Assembly (NCBI GenBank): GCA_001662425.1
Contig: BDDC01000032.1
Location: forward strand, 85,553-149,552
Direction of reading: 5' to 3'
Length of the DNA: 64,000 nucleotides
Source of the DNA: Chlamydomonas sphaeroides
Lineage: Eukaryota > Chlorophyta > Chlorophyceae > Chlamydomonadales > Chlamydomonadaceae
Positions 42,801 through 51,108 of this stretch are shown one piece after another. The notes beneath the pieces were generated by a model that did no database searches, was not told where the DNA came from, and saw only the letters and a program-made list of their open reading frames with translations. A program made the translations under genes and the position numbers. Positions within the stretch are counted from its first letter, which is position 1. The number at the start of each line of letters is the position of its first letter.

Positions 42801-44645
42801 TTAAATACGGCGCGGCAACGCCGCAAAGAATTTAATGACATCGCTGCGACTGTGGTAGGGCCACGGCTTGTGGAACCCGAACGACTCCCAGCACATGCAC
42901 TGCTCCGACGCAAAGAGCGACGCCTCCGCGGCCGTGCACAGAGAAGACGCGGGCAGCGCAAGCGTCTCGACCAAGCCTGTAGCGTAAAACACATCTTCGG
43001 GCTCGGTGTGGATGTCTGTGTGGAAGAGTGTGCCATGCTTCTTTTTAGCGATCTGCAGCATGGTGTCAACATTTCGCAGGGACAGGCCACCGTTACCGGT
43101 GAGGGACCCGTTGGTCCGCGTCTTGAGCGTGTCATTGAACATCGAGTCGGACCATGGTGCCCCCACGTAGTGGTAAAATCCCAGGAGCTTTTCTTCATGT
43201 TCGAGGCCTGGTCGAACCAGCATGCCGTCGTCTTGGACAGTCAGGACTCGCGTGATGCCGAGCTGTAACAGCTGTTGCCACAGCCATGTGCTCTTGAAGA
43301 GTCGGTTGTAGTCCTCGATGCCAAAGGACTCCAACGACAGGTACGGGGTCGTCGATATGATGGTCGTCTGGTGCTCGGGCAGCGCAGCGCGATAGTAATC
43401 AGCGCACTGTGGTGTGCAAAACACCGTGACTCTCCAGCGCGCGGCGTCGAGGCAGGAGAGGGTATTGAGGACGGCGAATACAGTCAACGGGTTGGCACGG
43501 TTGTCGACAGCGACGATGGACCTCGAGTGCCCCGAGCTCTGATCCGAGACGAAGAGGTGCTCAAACCATCGCGTTCCGATGCAGCGTTCCATCAGGTACG
43601 TGTAAAAGCATTCTGGTATGTTTGGCGTCCGATCCTCGATAATGCGGTGTTCAAATAGACCCTCTAAGATGCGTTGCAGCAACGAGTGCTGCCATGGTGA
43701 CGAGGGCAGCAGGTGTGATGGTGGCACTGGAATAGGGTTCGCCTCAGAGATATTGGGATCGAAATCGAGATCGAGATTGTGCCGCGCCGCCAGAAGCACC
43801 CTTTCTCGAGCGCGACCTGACAGATTCAAGTACACTGCGCTCGCGAACCGTCGAGGCAGGTTTTGAAGAGTGCAGTCAGAGACCGAGTGCGCATCAAACC
43901 TCACGCGCAGTTGTTCTACTACTTGTACTGGTTGTGGACTGCTCGTCGCATGAACGTCATGGATGAGCACGAGTGGTCTACAATGCGCTGGCGACGTCGT
44001 GATGCGCGTCAGTGCAGCCGCAATACTGGTGATAGTGCTCACGATGCTAGCAGCAGTATCAATAGTATCAATGGTGACCAGCAGGACTGGGCAGCCGCAC
44101 ATGCGCGTGGTCAGGAAAAAGTAGTCCTGTGTCATAGCATACCTTTCGTACTCGGCGCGCGTCATGCCACTCAGCTCCGGCGGGGAGCGCACCATGACAC
44201 CCGTGAAGGGGTTGATAAGGCAGTTATGAGTTTCATCTCTGTCGTCATGGCCTGTTTTACTGGCGAGATACCGGCGTCGTACGGCAGCATATATGCACTT
44301 GGAGACGTCGTCATGGAGGTCCCGCATGTCCGTCAAGCCCCTGAGCACCGTTTTGACGCCTAGAATAGTCGTGCGGAGTTCAGAGAGCATCGGTAGGTCC
44401 TGTATCCAACGCAGGTGTGAGTTTCTGATTGCGTAAATGTAAACGTGGTTGGCCCAGCCGTCCAGGCCTATGACATCATCGTCACTCGTTTCTTTCTCAA
44501 GCTGCAGAGAGTTGCAGCAGTTGTAGATGTCCTGTGGAGTAGGCGCGATGCCAAATACAACGTTCCAAGCCGCGTCGAGGAGCACCTGCACCTGCAGTTC
44601 GGTCAGGACGGGAGTACCAGCAGGGCAGCAACCAAGGATGTTCAT
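42801..44645 (-). CDS. DUF5672-type glycosyltransferase-like protein with unknown N-terminal half
   Basis: 614 aa. The C-terminal ~270 residues match the DUF5672 pattern: FGIEDYNRLFKSTWLWQQLL, TRVLTVQDDGMLVRPGLEHE (acidic metal/sugar site), FYHYVGAPWSDSMFN, TGNGGLSLRNVDTMLQI, HTEPEDVFYATGL. These proteins resemble nucleotide-sugar glycosyltransferases. The N-terminal ~330 residues are not recognised (helical, with VLLVTIDTIDTAASIVSTIT). It is divergent from the metacaspase across only 40 bp of AT-rich sequence, so the two starts share a promoter zone. Confidence 0.78.
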   Translation of the reverse strand: MNILGCCPAGTPVLTELQVQVLLDAAWNVVFGIAPTPQDIYNCCNSLQLEKETSDDDVIGLDGWANHVYIYAIRNSHLRWIQDLPMLSELRTTILGVKTVLRGLTDMRDLHDDVSKCIYAAVRRRYLASKTGHDDRDETHNCLINPFTGVMVRSPPELSGMTRAEYERYAMTQDYFFLTTRMCGCPVLLVTIDTIDTAASIVSTITSIAAALTRITTSPAHCRPLVLIHDVHATSSPQPVQVVEQLRVRFDAHSVSDCTLQNLPRRFASAVYLNLSGRARERVLLAARHNLDLDFDPNISEANPIPVPPSHLLPSSPWQHSLLQRILEGLFEHRIIEDRTPNIPECFYTYLMERCIGTRWFEHLFVSDQSSGHSRSIVAVDNRANPLTVFAVLNTLSCLDAARWRVTVFCTPQCADYYRAALPEHQTTIISTTPYLSLESFGIEDYNRLFKSTWLWQQLLQLGITRVLTVQDDGMLVRPGLEHEEKLLGFYHYVGAPWSDSMFNDTLKTRTNGSLTGNGGLSLRNVDTMLQIAKKKHGTLFHTDIHTEPEDVFYATGLVETLALPASSLCTAAEASLFASEQCMCWESFGFHKPWPYHSRSDVIKFFAALPRRI

Positions 44646-44685
44646 GGTAATTGTGATTGTAATTAATTACGGCGCAATTAAAAAC
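44646..44685. promoter_or_regulatory. Divergent promoter between DUF5672-type gene and metacaspase
   Basis: 40 bp, AT rich, with GATTGTAATTAATTACGG. The 12-bp core GATTGTAATTAA (44655-44666) recurs at 51850-51861, also between divergent genes. Confidence 0.45.
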
Positions 44686-45573
44686 ATGCGCATCAAACCC
44701 GCAAAGCCTCCTCGCGCACCCTCGCCGCCGTCTTCGTCCGTGGTGGAAAAGGAACAAGGGATTCAAGGGATTCAAGGCATTCAAGTGCGCGGGCGCGCGG
44801 TACTCTTCGGTCTCAATTACGCACACCTACCATCCGGCGCGGGGTACGCCCTACAAGGGTGCATCAATGACTGTTACAACATGTACACGTATCTCGTAGA
44901 GAATCTCAAGGTACCCTGCGAGATCCTCACGGACGACACCACCACAGGGCGGCGAGCAACCTCGCTCATGGGCATGGTCCAGAAGCTGAACGAGCTGGCG
45001 GTGGCATCGTATAGGGACAATCTCGACATCATCTGGATCCATTACAGCGGCCATGGAACATACCAGGCCGACGTCGACCGCGACGAGCTAGACCGCCGTG
45101 ACGAGTGCCTCGTTCCGAGTGACTTTCTGACCGCGGGCATCATTCCAGATGACCATCTCCTCAAGATCTTTGAGCTCTTCAATCCGAGGACGCGTGTCAT
45201 TGCGATATTCGACTGCTGCCATTCGGCAACGATTGCTGACCTGCGGTACTCGTACAAGAGCCCGTTTTTGGTGCCCGTGCTAGAGAGCGGCTCCACAGCC
45301 GTTCGAGCGCCTGTGATGACCATCTCGGGGTGCTTGGATGATGAGACGGCGGCGGATGCGTACAATGTCGACGGCAGCAAGAAGTTTAGCGGCGCGCTGA
45401 CATCCACCCTGCTCTTTGTGTTGCGGACGGTTCCGCGCGCAAAACAAGACGTCACCGTCCTCATGGAAGCGGTGCATGCGAGGCTCCGCGTTGCGGGATT
45501 CAGTCAGAGGCCGAGACTGTGCACGAGTTACCTGCTCACCGAAGGGCCGCGTCAAGCCTTCTTGCCTTCTTGA
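44686..45573 (+). CDS. Metacaspase
   Basis: 295 aa from ATG 44686. A basic Pro/Ser-rich start is followed by a caspase-like p20: RAVLFGLNYAHLPSGAGYAL, IIWIHYSGHGTYQADVDRDE with catalytic His123, and VIAIFDCCHSATIADL with catalytic Cys178 (preceded by Asp176 and Cys177). The acidic stretch DELDRRDECLVPSDF is the expected substrate-pocket region. It cleaves after Arg or Lys in known metacaspases. Such genes occur in algal and protist giant viruses, where they may act in host cell death or virion maturation. An 18-bp perfect palindrome follows the stop. Confidence 0.93.
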   Translation: MRIKPAKPPRAPSPPSSSVVEKEQGIQGIQGIQVRGRAVLFGLNYAHLPSGAGYALQGCINDCYNMYTYLVENLKVPCEILTDDTTTGRRATSLMGMVQKLNELAVASYRDNLDIIWIHYSGHGTYQADVDRDELDRRDECLVPSDFLTAGIIPDDHLLKIFELFNPRTRVIAIFDCCHSATIADLRYSYKSPFLVPVLESGSTAVRAPVMTISGCLDDETAADAYNVDGSKKFSGALTSTLLFVLRTVPRAKQDVTVLMEAVHARLRVAGFSQRPRLCTSYLLTEGPRQAFLPS

Positions 45574-45578
45574 GCGTA

Positions 45579-45596
45579 CTCGAGTACGTACTCGAG
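45579..45596. terminator. 18-bp palindrome after the metacaspase stop
   Basis: CTCGAGTACGTACTCGAG is a perfect palindrome 6 bp after the TGA at 45571-45573. A hairpin of this kind in the 3' UTR fits the mimivirus rule that palindromic hairpins mark transcript ends. Confidence 0.5.
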
Positions 45597-45661
45597 CGTA
45601 CTATTTTATGACGCACCTTTCTTTCACCAAATTAGAGTTCTTCTGCCAGCGAGAGAGAGAG

Positions 45662-46732
45662 ATGAGTGACGATGCTTTGCGACGAGACGGCGCGGCAGCA
45701 AAGCGTGGGTTGTTGGGAATTCAGAATGTGGGCAACACCTGCTTCATGGCGGCGGTGCTGCAATGCATCGGCCACTGCCCGACGCTGGTGGACGGGCTCC
45801 TGAGGAGCCCCCGTCGGCAAGGGGAAGCCGCTGTCACGGCGGCACTCCATGGACTCATCGTCGCCAAATGGCGCGGGGTTGCGGAGGACAACACCTTCCT
45901 GCGACCGCACGCGCTGATCCAGGCGCTGGTGGGTCACGGCGCAGGCATGAATTACATGGAACAGAACGATGCCCACGAGTTCCTGGTGTCTCTGGTGACC
46001 CTGCTGGAGCGGGAGTGCAGCCGGGTGAATCGCACACCCACTAGCGACAAAAATGGCGCGCGACGTCGGATATCTGCGGATATGATGCGGCACTGGCGGC
46101 AGCACGTTGATGCAATGGCGTCCCCCTTGACGATAAAGATGTACGGTCAACAAGTTTTCCTGATGCAATGCTCACAGTGCGCGCACACAACGCATTCTTT
46201 TGATGTCTTTGTCTCATTGCAAGCAGTACTAGGGGACCACCCAACACGCCTATCTGACCAGGTGCGCAACGTGTGGTGCTCCACAGAGACCATATCGAAT
46301 TTCAACTGTGAGCGTTGCGGTTTGTACGTCCCCGCTCGGCGCGAATGCCGGGTCTGCAAGTGCCCTACCGTGATCGTGGTGCACGCAACGAGGTGTTGTG
46401 CGGATGACTCCGGCAGAGACATGAAGAACCAGGCGCCACTGGTAATGCAGGAGTTCATAGATGTCTCCCCGTGCACGGTGAACCTGGAGGATACGATGAG
46501 TTCTGCGGAACAACGCTACAAGCTCATGGCAGTAGTGTGTCACCGAGGTACGTCACTGCACAGCGGGCACTACTATGCGGTATGTCGGTATCGCACTGCG
46601 TCTGGGTTTGTACTGTTTGACGACATGAACATGCGGAGCGTCGAACTGCACGACATTCCCCCGAGCGAGCCCTACCTGCTGTTTTATGAACCCTTGCGCG
46701 ACGAGCGTTCACGGAGCCTACAAACTCTCTAG
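45662..46732 (+). CDS. USP-type deubiquitinase
   Basis: 356 aa from ATG 45662, after a CGAGAGAGAGAG leader. Ubiquitin-specific protease landmarks: GLLGIQNVGNTCFMAAVLQC (catalytic Cys27 in the Cys box), NDAHEFLVSLVTLLE, a zinc-ribbon in the fingers (MQCSQCAHTTHSF ... NCERCGLYVPARRECRVCKC), and the His box TSLHSGHYYAVCRY with FVLFDDMN carrying the Asp/Asn. About the minimum length for the family. It probably removes ubiquitin from host or viral proteins. It is in tandem with the metacaspase (88 bp) on the same strand. Confidence 0.94.
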   Translation: MSDDALRRDGAAAKRGLLGIQNVGNTCFMAAVLQCIGHCPTLVDGLLRSPRRQGEAAVTAALHGLIVAKWRGVAEDNTFLRPHALIQALVGHGAGMNYMEQNDAHEFLVSLVTLLERECSRVNRTPTSDKNGARRRISADMMRHWRQHVDAMASPLTIKMYGQQVFLMQCSQCAHTTHSFDVFVSLQAVLGDHPTRLSDQVRNVWCSTETISNFNCERCGLYVPARRECRVCKCPTVIVVHATRCCADDSGRDMKNQAPLVMQEFIDVSPCTVNLEDTMSSAEQRYKLMAVVCHRGTSLHSGHYYAVCRYRTASGFVLFDDMNMRSVELHDIPPSEPYLLFYEPLRDERSRSLQTL

Positions 46733-46752
46733 GCTTTCAACAATACGAACAA

Positions 46753-47169
46753 ATGCACTGGGTCCTGAAATGCATCATGTTTGGTGTCTTGTTCCTCGGT
46801 GTCATTGGCTTTGTAGCCAACGGCTACATGGTCAACAATGACTATGCATTTGAGCAGCGAAGGAAGAGGAAGAGGAAGATGAGACAAGAAGATGTCTTTG
46901 TTGACAGTCAAGATCAAGGTCAAGGTCATCAAGGTCAAGACGAAAGTCAAGATGAACGTGAACATGAAGGTCAAGACGAAGATCAAGGTCAAGATCATAA
47001 TGAAAGTCAAGATCATGATGAAAGTCAAGATGAAGATGAAGATGAAGGCGAGGAGAGCACCAAGAGCATCAATGAATCATCTATTGTGACGCGGTCGGTG
47101 GTTGCAGCCAAAGGTGCATTCGACAGTTTCATGGTGTATGCCAGAAAAGCAAGGATGAGCAAAAAATAG
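46753..47169 (+). CDS. Small single-pass membrane protein with charged repeats
   Basis: 138 aa. One membrane helix (WVLKCIMFGVLFLGVIGFVA, ~3-24) followed by a basic stretch (RRKRKRKMR) and ~60 residues of Gln/Asp/Glu repeats (DQGQGHQGQDESQDEREHEG) from a GTCAAGATGA tandem array (~46905-47040). Ends AFDSFMVYARKARMSKK. Single N-terminal helices with low-complexity tails are common in virion membrane proteins. No function known. 20 bp after the USP gene, same strand. Confidence 0.68.
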   Translation: MHWVLKCIMFGVLFLGVIGFVANGYMVNNDYAFEQRRKRKRKMRQEDVFVDSQDQGQGHQGQDESQDEREHEGQDEDQGQDHNESQDHDESQDEDEDEGEESTKSINESSIVTRSVVAAKGAFDSFMVYARKARMSKK

Positions 47170-47240
47170 TGCGTCTACTGTGTCCACTTTGGCAGACACA
47201 AAAGATCCTGCACGTCCAAGGGACACGTTCAAGACAAAAA

Positions 47241-47588
47241 ATGAGTGCGTCGTGCAAGAAGCAGGTTTACCAGCAACAAAAAGAACGACCTGTGCCCAGA
47301 AGAATAGAGGAGATCATTGGGGGACTCGAGGGAGCGGCGATGGAGGACTTTGCAGGATTGACCAAGGTCACCAAGGGTGACTACGAGGTCCTTTTGCAGC
47401 AGAATCCGAGCAGCAAGACGTGCATCGTCGTGAAGCGCGCCGGGTGCGTCGCGGACGCAACGTTTGCGGCGGCCCGCAGCAGTAGTAGCAATAGTAGTAG
47501 TAGTAGTAGTAGTGTTGAAGGTCACCAACGACAGTACAGCATCAGCAGCCTGTACCCTACGTTGGCGATCGCATCGCACAACCTATGA
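47241..47588 (+). CDS. Small hypothetical protein
   Basis: 115 aa from ATG 47241. It begins MSASCKKQVYQQQKERPVPR, has a central ALEDFAGLTKVTKGDYEVLL-like part (MEDFAGLTKVTKGDYEVLLQ), and a Ser/Asn tract (SSSSNSSSSSSS) coded by an AGTAGT array. No membrane segment or known motif. The upstream frame to 47169 overlaps the previous gene's stop and is rejected. Function unknown. Confidence 0.65.
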   Translation: MSASCKKQVYQQQKERPVPRRIEEIIGGLEGAAMEDFAGLTKVTKGDYEVLLQQNPSSKTCIVVKRAGCVADATFAAARSSSSNSSSSSSSVEGHQRQYSISSLYPTLAIASHNL

Positions 47589-47688
47589 AAACGACTTAAG
47601 AGTTCCTCGTACCCTAGGGGATACAGTATTCCGCCGACACGTCAAAGGTATGTATTGAGAATAAGAGTCCAAGAGATTTCACATCCCC

Positions 47689-48171
47689 ATGGACGCTATC
47701 ATAGAGCCAGGCGGTGGGTTCAATGCGTTGATGTTGCTTGATGATGATGACCCGTCACACTTGTTGCTGTTGACGACCGACGTCAATGATGATGACGATG
47801 ATGAAGACGATGTTGAAGACGACGACGACAATAAGAAAGCGGTCGATGGGGGCGGGCCCGCAGGTCCATCTACGACGGGAACGGGCACGAACGGGTCTGC
47901 CGCGCTGGAAGAAGGAGGAGGAGGAGGAGGAGGAGGAGCAGAGCCGCTGAAACAAGGTCAAACCAAAGTCACACGGGGGGGCGGGCGTCAAGGGCGCGGC
48001 AAAGGTCGAGGGCGTTCTGCATCGCACTCGCTGATGTTACACGTGCTGGGTATGCCCGAAACCTTCCATGAACTCTATGAATACTACAAACAGTTTGGAT
48101 TTATGGACGGGGCCAGTATGGAGGGCCTGGTAGCCGCACTGCGCAGGTACATCCGCATAGGGCGGCGTTGA
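47689..48171 (+). CDS. Small hypothetical protein with acidic and glycine-rich linker
   Basis: 160 aa. An acidic tract (DVNDDDDDEDDVEDDDDNK) is followed by a Gly-rich linker (EEGGGGGGGGAEPL), a basic patch (RGGGRQGRGKGRGRSAS), and a ~45-residue folded end (LMLHVLGMPETFHELYEYYK, GFMDGASMEGLVAALRRYIR). Not recognised. Plausibly a nucleic-acid-associated protein. Leader GAATAAGAGTCCAAGAG before the ATG. Confidence 0.65.
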   Translation: MDAIIEPGGGFNALMLLDDDDPSHLLLLTTDVNDDDDDEDDVEDDDDNKKAVDGGGPAGPSTTGTGTNGSAALEEGGGGGGGGAEPLKQGQTKVTRGGGRQGRGKGRGRSASHSLMLHVLGMPETFHELYEYYKQFGFMDGASMEGLVAALRRYIRIGRR

Positions 48172-48218
48172 AGACTACTCATGAGACTACTCGTGACTAT
48201 TTATGAGACTACTCACGA

Positions 48219-48536
48219 CTACCTGGACTTGAAGTAAAACAGCGTGAACATTGCGCACGTGCCCAGCGACGTCAAGAGGATTACTAGCATTACGGCACAG
48301 ATGACCATGACGTACGGAAAGAGTTGCGAGTAGAGGAGTCGGATCACTGGGTCAATGACGTGATGCTTGATGCGTTCTCGCGCATCCGGCGTGTGCAGCT
48401 CGTGAATGACGAGCTCGAGGAGCCGGTACGCAAGTGTGCGCGCCGTTGTCGTGCCGGCGTGTTGCTGAGGCTCACACTTCTTCTCATACGCAGCAGGTGT
48501 TTCAATTTTGAGGTTCGTATCATGCGTCGTCGTCAT
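48219..48536 (-). CDS. C-tail-anchored small membrane protein
   Basis: 105 aa. Polar N-terminus (TTTHDTNLKIETPAAYEKKC), a helical middle (LAYRLLELVIHELHTPDARE, RIKHHVIDPVIRLLYSQLFP) and a C-terminal hydrophobic helix (YVMVICAVMLVILLTSLGTC). The topology suits a tail-anchored virion membrane protein; the RIKxxVIxPVIxxL...QLFPY pattern is one I recall from conserved small giant-virus membrane proteins. Leader AAGCTAGAGAAGCTAGAGAG (purine rich). Confidence 0.72.
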   Translation of the reverse strand: MTTTHDTNLKIETPAAYEKKCEPQQHAGTTTARTLAYRLLELVIHELHTPDARERIKHHVIDPVIRLLYSQLFPYVMVICAVMLVILLTSLGTCAMFTLFYFKSR

Positions 48537-48711
48537 CTCTCTAGCTTCTCTAGCTTACTTTTCAGGATCTCTTCTTCAGCTTCTCTTGCGCGCATGCGAG
48601 AGAGGGGGGCGCGCATGCGAGAGAGTGGCGAATTACATATGATTGAAATTTTTTCCCTTGTATCTCTAATATTAGTCGACCTCATCGTACAATCACACAT
48701 CACCCAGCGTC

Positions 48712-49365
48712 ATGGACAAGGCTGTGGGCTTCCGGGCCTTCATGGTGCTCCTCGTAGTCATTATCCTGTTTGCACTGCTCGCTCTATATCATACAAACAA
48801 GCAGCGCGCGTCATCGCCGTCGGACAAACCACAACAAAAAGAACGCTTCAATATGTCGCTCCAGCCCATGGAGTACACCACCGAACCCTACGCCCCTTTC
48901 CCGGAGTCCGATGACAACACCGCACAACAGCAGCAGCCCGGTACCGGCGGCAGCGTTGCCGCGTGCCAGCAACCGCTGATTCCCCCGCAAGCCGGTGGTT
49001 CCGCTGCATCGGTGCTGCCATCGGAGCCTCTGAGTAATGAGCAGTATCGCGCGGTTGATTACTCTGCTTCCGGCGCACAGCAGTCGCCGCCGTCCGGCAA
49101 GCGCCTGTCTGCCGAGGAGCTCCTCCCTAAAGATGCCGCAAACACCAAGTGGGCCCAGGTGACACCAAGCGGTCAAGGTGCGCTGCGCGACCTCAACTTC
49201 ATGACTGCCGGCTGGCACATCGGCGTCAACACCCAAGGCCAGTCGCTCCGCAATCCCAACCTACAACTCCGTTCCGACCCGGTGAACCCGCAGTTCAAAG
49301 TATCCCCTTGGAACATGTCCACCGTGGAGCCCGATGTGTCGCGCAGGCCCTTCGAGATGCTCTAA
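48712..49365 (+). CDS. Conserved virion membrane protein (LLPKD/SLRNxNxQLRS type)
   Basis: 217 aa. One N-terminal membrane helix (AFMVLLVVIILFALLALYHT) then a disordered Gln/Pro linker and a conserved C-terminal ~85 residues: LSAEELLPKDAANTKWAQVT, LRDLNFMTAGWHIGVNTQGQ, SLRNPNLQLRSDPVNPQFKV, SPWNMSTVEPDVSRRPFEML. I recognise this block as shared by mimi-, phycodna-, marseille- and iridovirus-type particles, where it is presumed a minor capsid or inner-membrane protein (memory-based; no direct evidence here). It begins at the ATG after a CATCACCCAGCGTC leader. Confidence 0.88.
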   Translation: MDKAVGFRAFMVLLVVIILFALLALYHTNKQRASSPSDKPQQKERFNMSLQPMEYTTEPYAPFPESDDNTAQQQQPGTGGSVAACQQPLIPPQAGGSAASVLPSEPLSNEQYRAVDYSASGAQQSPPSGKRLSAEELLPKDAANTKWAQVTPSGQGALRDLNFMTAGWHIGVNTQGQSLRNPNLQLRSDPVNPQFKVSPWNMSTVEPDVSRRPFEML

Positions 49366-49370
49366 AAAGT

Positions 49371-50039
49371 TCAGCCCACCTCGATCTTAATCGTGGTGCA
49401 TGTCAACGCGTCCTGTACCGCGACGCGTGTCATCTGCACCGACTGCAACAGCTCTCGGGGCGTGTAGAGTCGTGTGCGCTGCGTGTTGTTGAGTTGTGTT
49501 GATGTTCTGACAAACGCAAACCCAAGTGCCTCGGTCATGAGGTAGTGTTTGCGCTCAAACATAACGGTGTTGCCGAGCAAGTTCTCGACCTCCGCCAGGG
49601 CAGTGCTGAGACGCACGAGGTCGTCTTCGGATGCCAGAGGATCTGCGAACTCTGGAATGGGACCCAATAATTTCTTGCGCACGACATCGTCGACGTAGGT
49701 CTCGATGCAGTCGTCCGTACCCGTCGTGCAACAGTTCGCACGGCACATCTTGTTTGCGCCGTGCGCGTGCGACACGACCGGGCAGGCCATGATACGCCAG
49801 AACATTGACCATATGCAGCAGCCCCCGCAGCAGATGGGAACGCACGTCATGGCCGTGCAGCGCCGTGCGGCACCCCGTTCATACGGGATCGCTTCGTGCA
49901 CGTCGATGTAATTTGCTAGCGCGATCATCTCGCCGCACCATATTTGTATGGGTGTCTGTGTGGGCGGCATGTCGCTGTGTGATGGAAACGCCGCTGGATG
50001 GGGCCACGTTCTTATATCCACCTTGTAATAATCTTGCAT
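49371..50039 (-). CDS. Hypothetical Cys-rich protein
   Basis: 222 aa; the Met at 49970 (MPPTQTPIQIW) is an alternative start that would leave room for the divergent gene. Central Cys-rich hydrophobic patch (TCVPICCGGCCIWSMFWRIM, then CRANCC) that may be membrane-apposed or disulphide rich. The C-terminal half is polar (LSTALAEVENLLGNTVMFER, RTSTQLNNTQRTRLYTPREL). No family recognised. Its stop is only 5 bp after the stop of the convergent virion membrane gene. Confidence 0.68.
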   Translation of the reverse strand: MQDYYKVDIRTWPHPAAFPSHSDMPPTQTPIQIWCGEMIALANYIDVHEAIPYERGAARRCTAMTCVPICCGGCCIWSMFWRIMACPVVSHAHGANKMCRANCCTTGTDDCIETYVDDVVRKKLLGPIPEFADPLASEDDLVRLSTALAEVENLLGNTVMFERKHYLMTEALGFAFVRTSTQLNNTQRTRLYTPRELLQSVQMTRVAVQDALTCTTIKIEVG

Positions 50040-50047
50040 CCTGTGAC

Positions 50048-50494
50048 ATGTTGCACATCAAACCATCCGCCTTCCGCATGGCCAGCCGCACCGACACGGT
50101 CCGCCTGGTCGTGTTGCAGCCACCCGTTCCCCCCAACCAATACATGACAGCGCTCTACCGCGGCGAACACCCTGTCCTCGTGGCCTTCAACGACCTCAAA
50201 GCGGCGGCGTGCTTCCGGGATAGGGTCGCCAACAACATCGGCAGGAAATTGCTGCTCACAACGACCAGCGTGCAGGATGCGGCGTGGCTCGCATTCCACG
50301 GCCTGAACCTTGACATGGTGGTCCTCTATTCATCGCCAGCGACTCAAGATACACGTGAGGATGAGCATGAGGATGAGGATGCATGGGAACTCTTTTACGC
50401 GAAGCGCGGCGCCGCCTCATGGGATCGCATGACGGAATGCGTTGACGATGAATGCGACCTCCTTGACACGAGAACAGACGAGTATCAGACTTGA
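50048..50494 (+). CDS. Small hypothetical protein with acidic stretch
   Basis: 148 aa from ATG 50048 (50078 also possible; a longer frame overlaps the divergent gene). Alternating strands and helices (TVRLVVLQPPVPPNQYMTAL, VLVAFNDLKAAACFRDRVAN, GLNLDMVVLYSSPATQDTRE), then an acidic run (EDEHEDEDAWELF) and a Cys near the end (CVDDECDLLD). Not recognised. A CTTATATCC TATA-like box is at ~50011, supporting a start near 50048. Its stop overlaps that of the next minus-strand gene by 10 bp. Confidence 0.62.
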   Translation: MLHIKPSAFRMASRTDTVRLVVLQPPVPPNQYMTALYRGEHPVLVAFNDLKAAACFRDRVANNIGRKLLLTTTSVQDAAWLAFHGLNLDMVVLYSSPATQDTREDEHEDEDAWELFYAKRGAASWDRMTECVDDECDLLDTRTDEYQT

Positions 50495-51066
50495 TCAATC
50501 TCAGCTTGTAATTGCACCGTACGCATCTTGGCGCACTTGGTGTCTGATAGATCATTGATAGTGATGCCGGCGCCGTCGAAACATGCATCGGCGACGTTCG
50601 CCACGATCTCTTTGATGAGGTGATTCACATCACCTGGAATGTACTTGAACGCAACCTCCTTGATGAAGAAAATCTCGCCAATGCCGATGAGCAGATACAT
50701 GCAGATGACCTCGGCCAGTGCGCTCATGCACGACCGAAAGGGGACGTTGCCCCACAGGGGAGCGATGATGCAGAGCTGCATGACAATAATGATAAGCAGG
50801 CAGTTGCTGACTATGATGAAACGACGGGTCGTGTCCTTGCGCAGGCTGGCCACCATGCCGTTGCGCATCTGAGTCAACTTGTCAATATCTAGGGTGCGAA
50901 GCACCGTGCAGTTTGGAAAGTTCCATGTTTTGACCAACGAAGCGATGAGCTTCTGCAACGAGTCGGACCCCTTGGGCACGATGACCAGCCAAAAGAGGCA
51001 GGACATCAGGATGAGTGGCACCAGTATTTCCATGAACAAAGAGGTCCAAAATAATGCGCCAAACAT
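50485..51066 (-). CDS. Multi-pass membrane protein (pair member A)
   Basis: 193 aa with about four hydrophobic segments: LFMEILVPLILMSCLFWLVI at the N-terminus, then RFIIVSNCLLIIIVMQLCII and SCMSALAEVICMYLLIGIGE in the middle, ending in a polar helical region (YIPGDVNHLIKEIVANVADA). Layout and size resemble the next gene upstream on the same strand (51109-51810), so the two may be distant duplicates. Leader TTGAGAGAGA. Function unknown; probably a membrane component of the infected cell or virion. Confidence 0.7.
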   Translation of the reverse strand: MFGALFWTSLFMEILVPLILMSCLFWLVIVPKGSDSLQKLIASLVKTWNFPNCTVLRTLDIDKLTQMRNGMVASLRKDTTRRFIIVSNCLLIIIVMQLCIIAPLWGNVPFRSCMSALAEVICMYLLIGIGEIFFIKEVAFKYIPGDVNHLIKEIVANVADACFDGAGITINDLSDTKCAKMRTVQLQAEIDQV

Positions 51067-51108
51067 TCTCTCTCAATCTCGCAACTACTATAATGAGTCC
51101 ATGGAAGA

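Noticed and set aside
49805..50047. Extended N-terminus of the 148-aa gene
   Set aside because: The extension overlaps the divergent Cys-rich gene and reads as its antisense; a start at 50048 fits the TATA-like box at ~50011.
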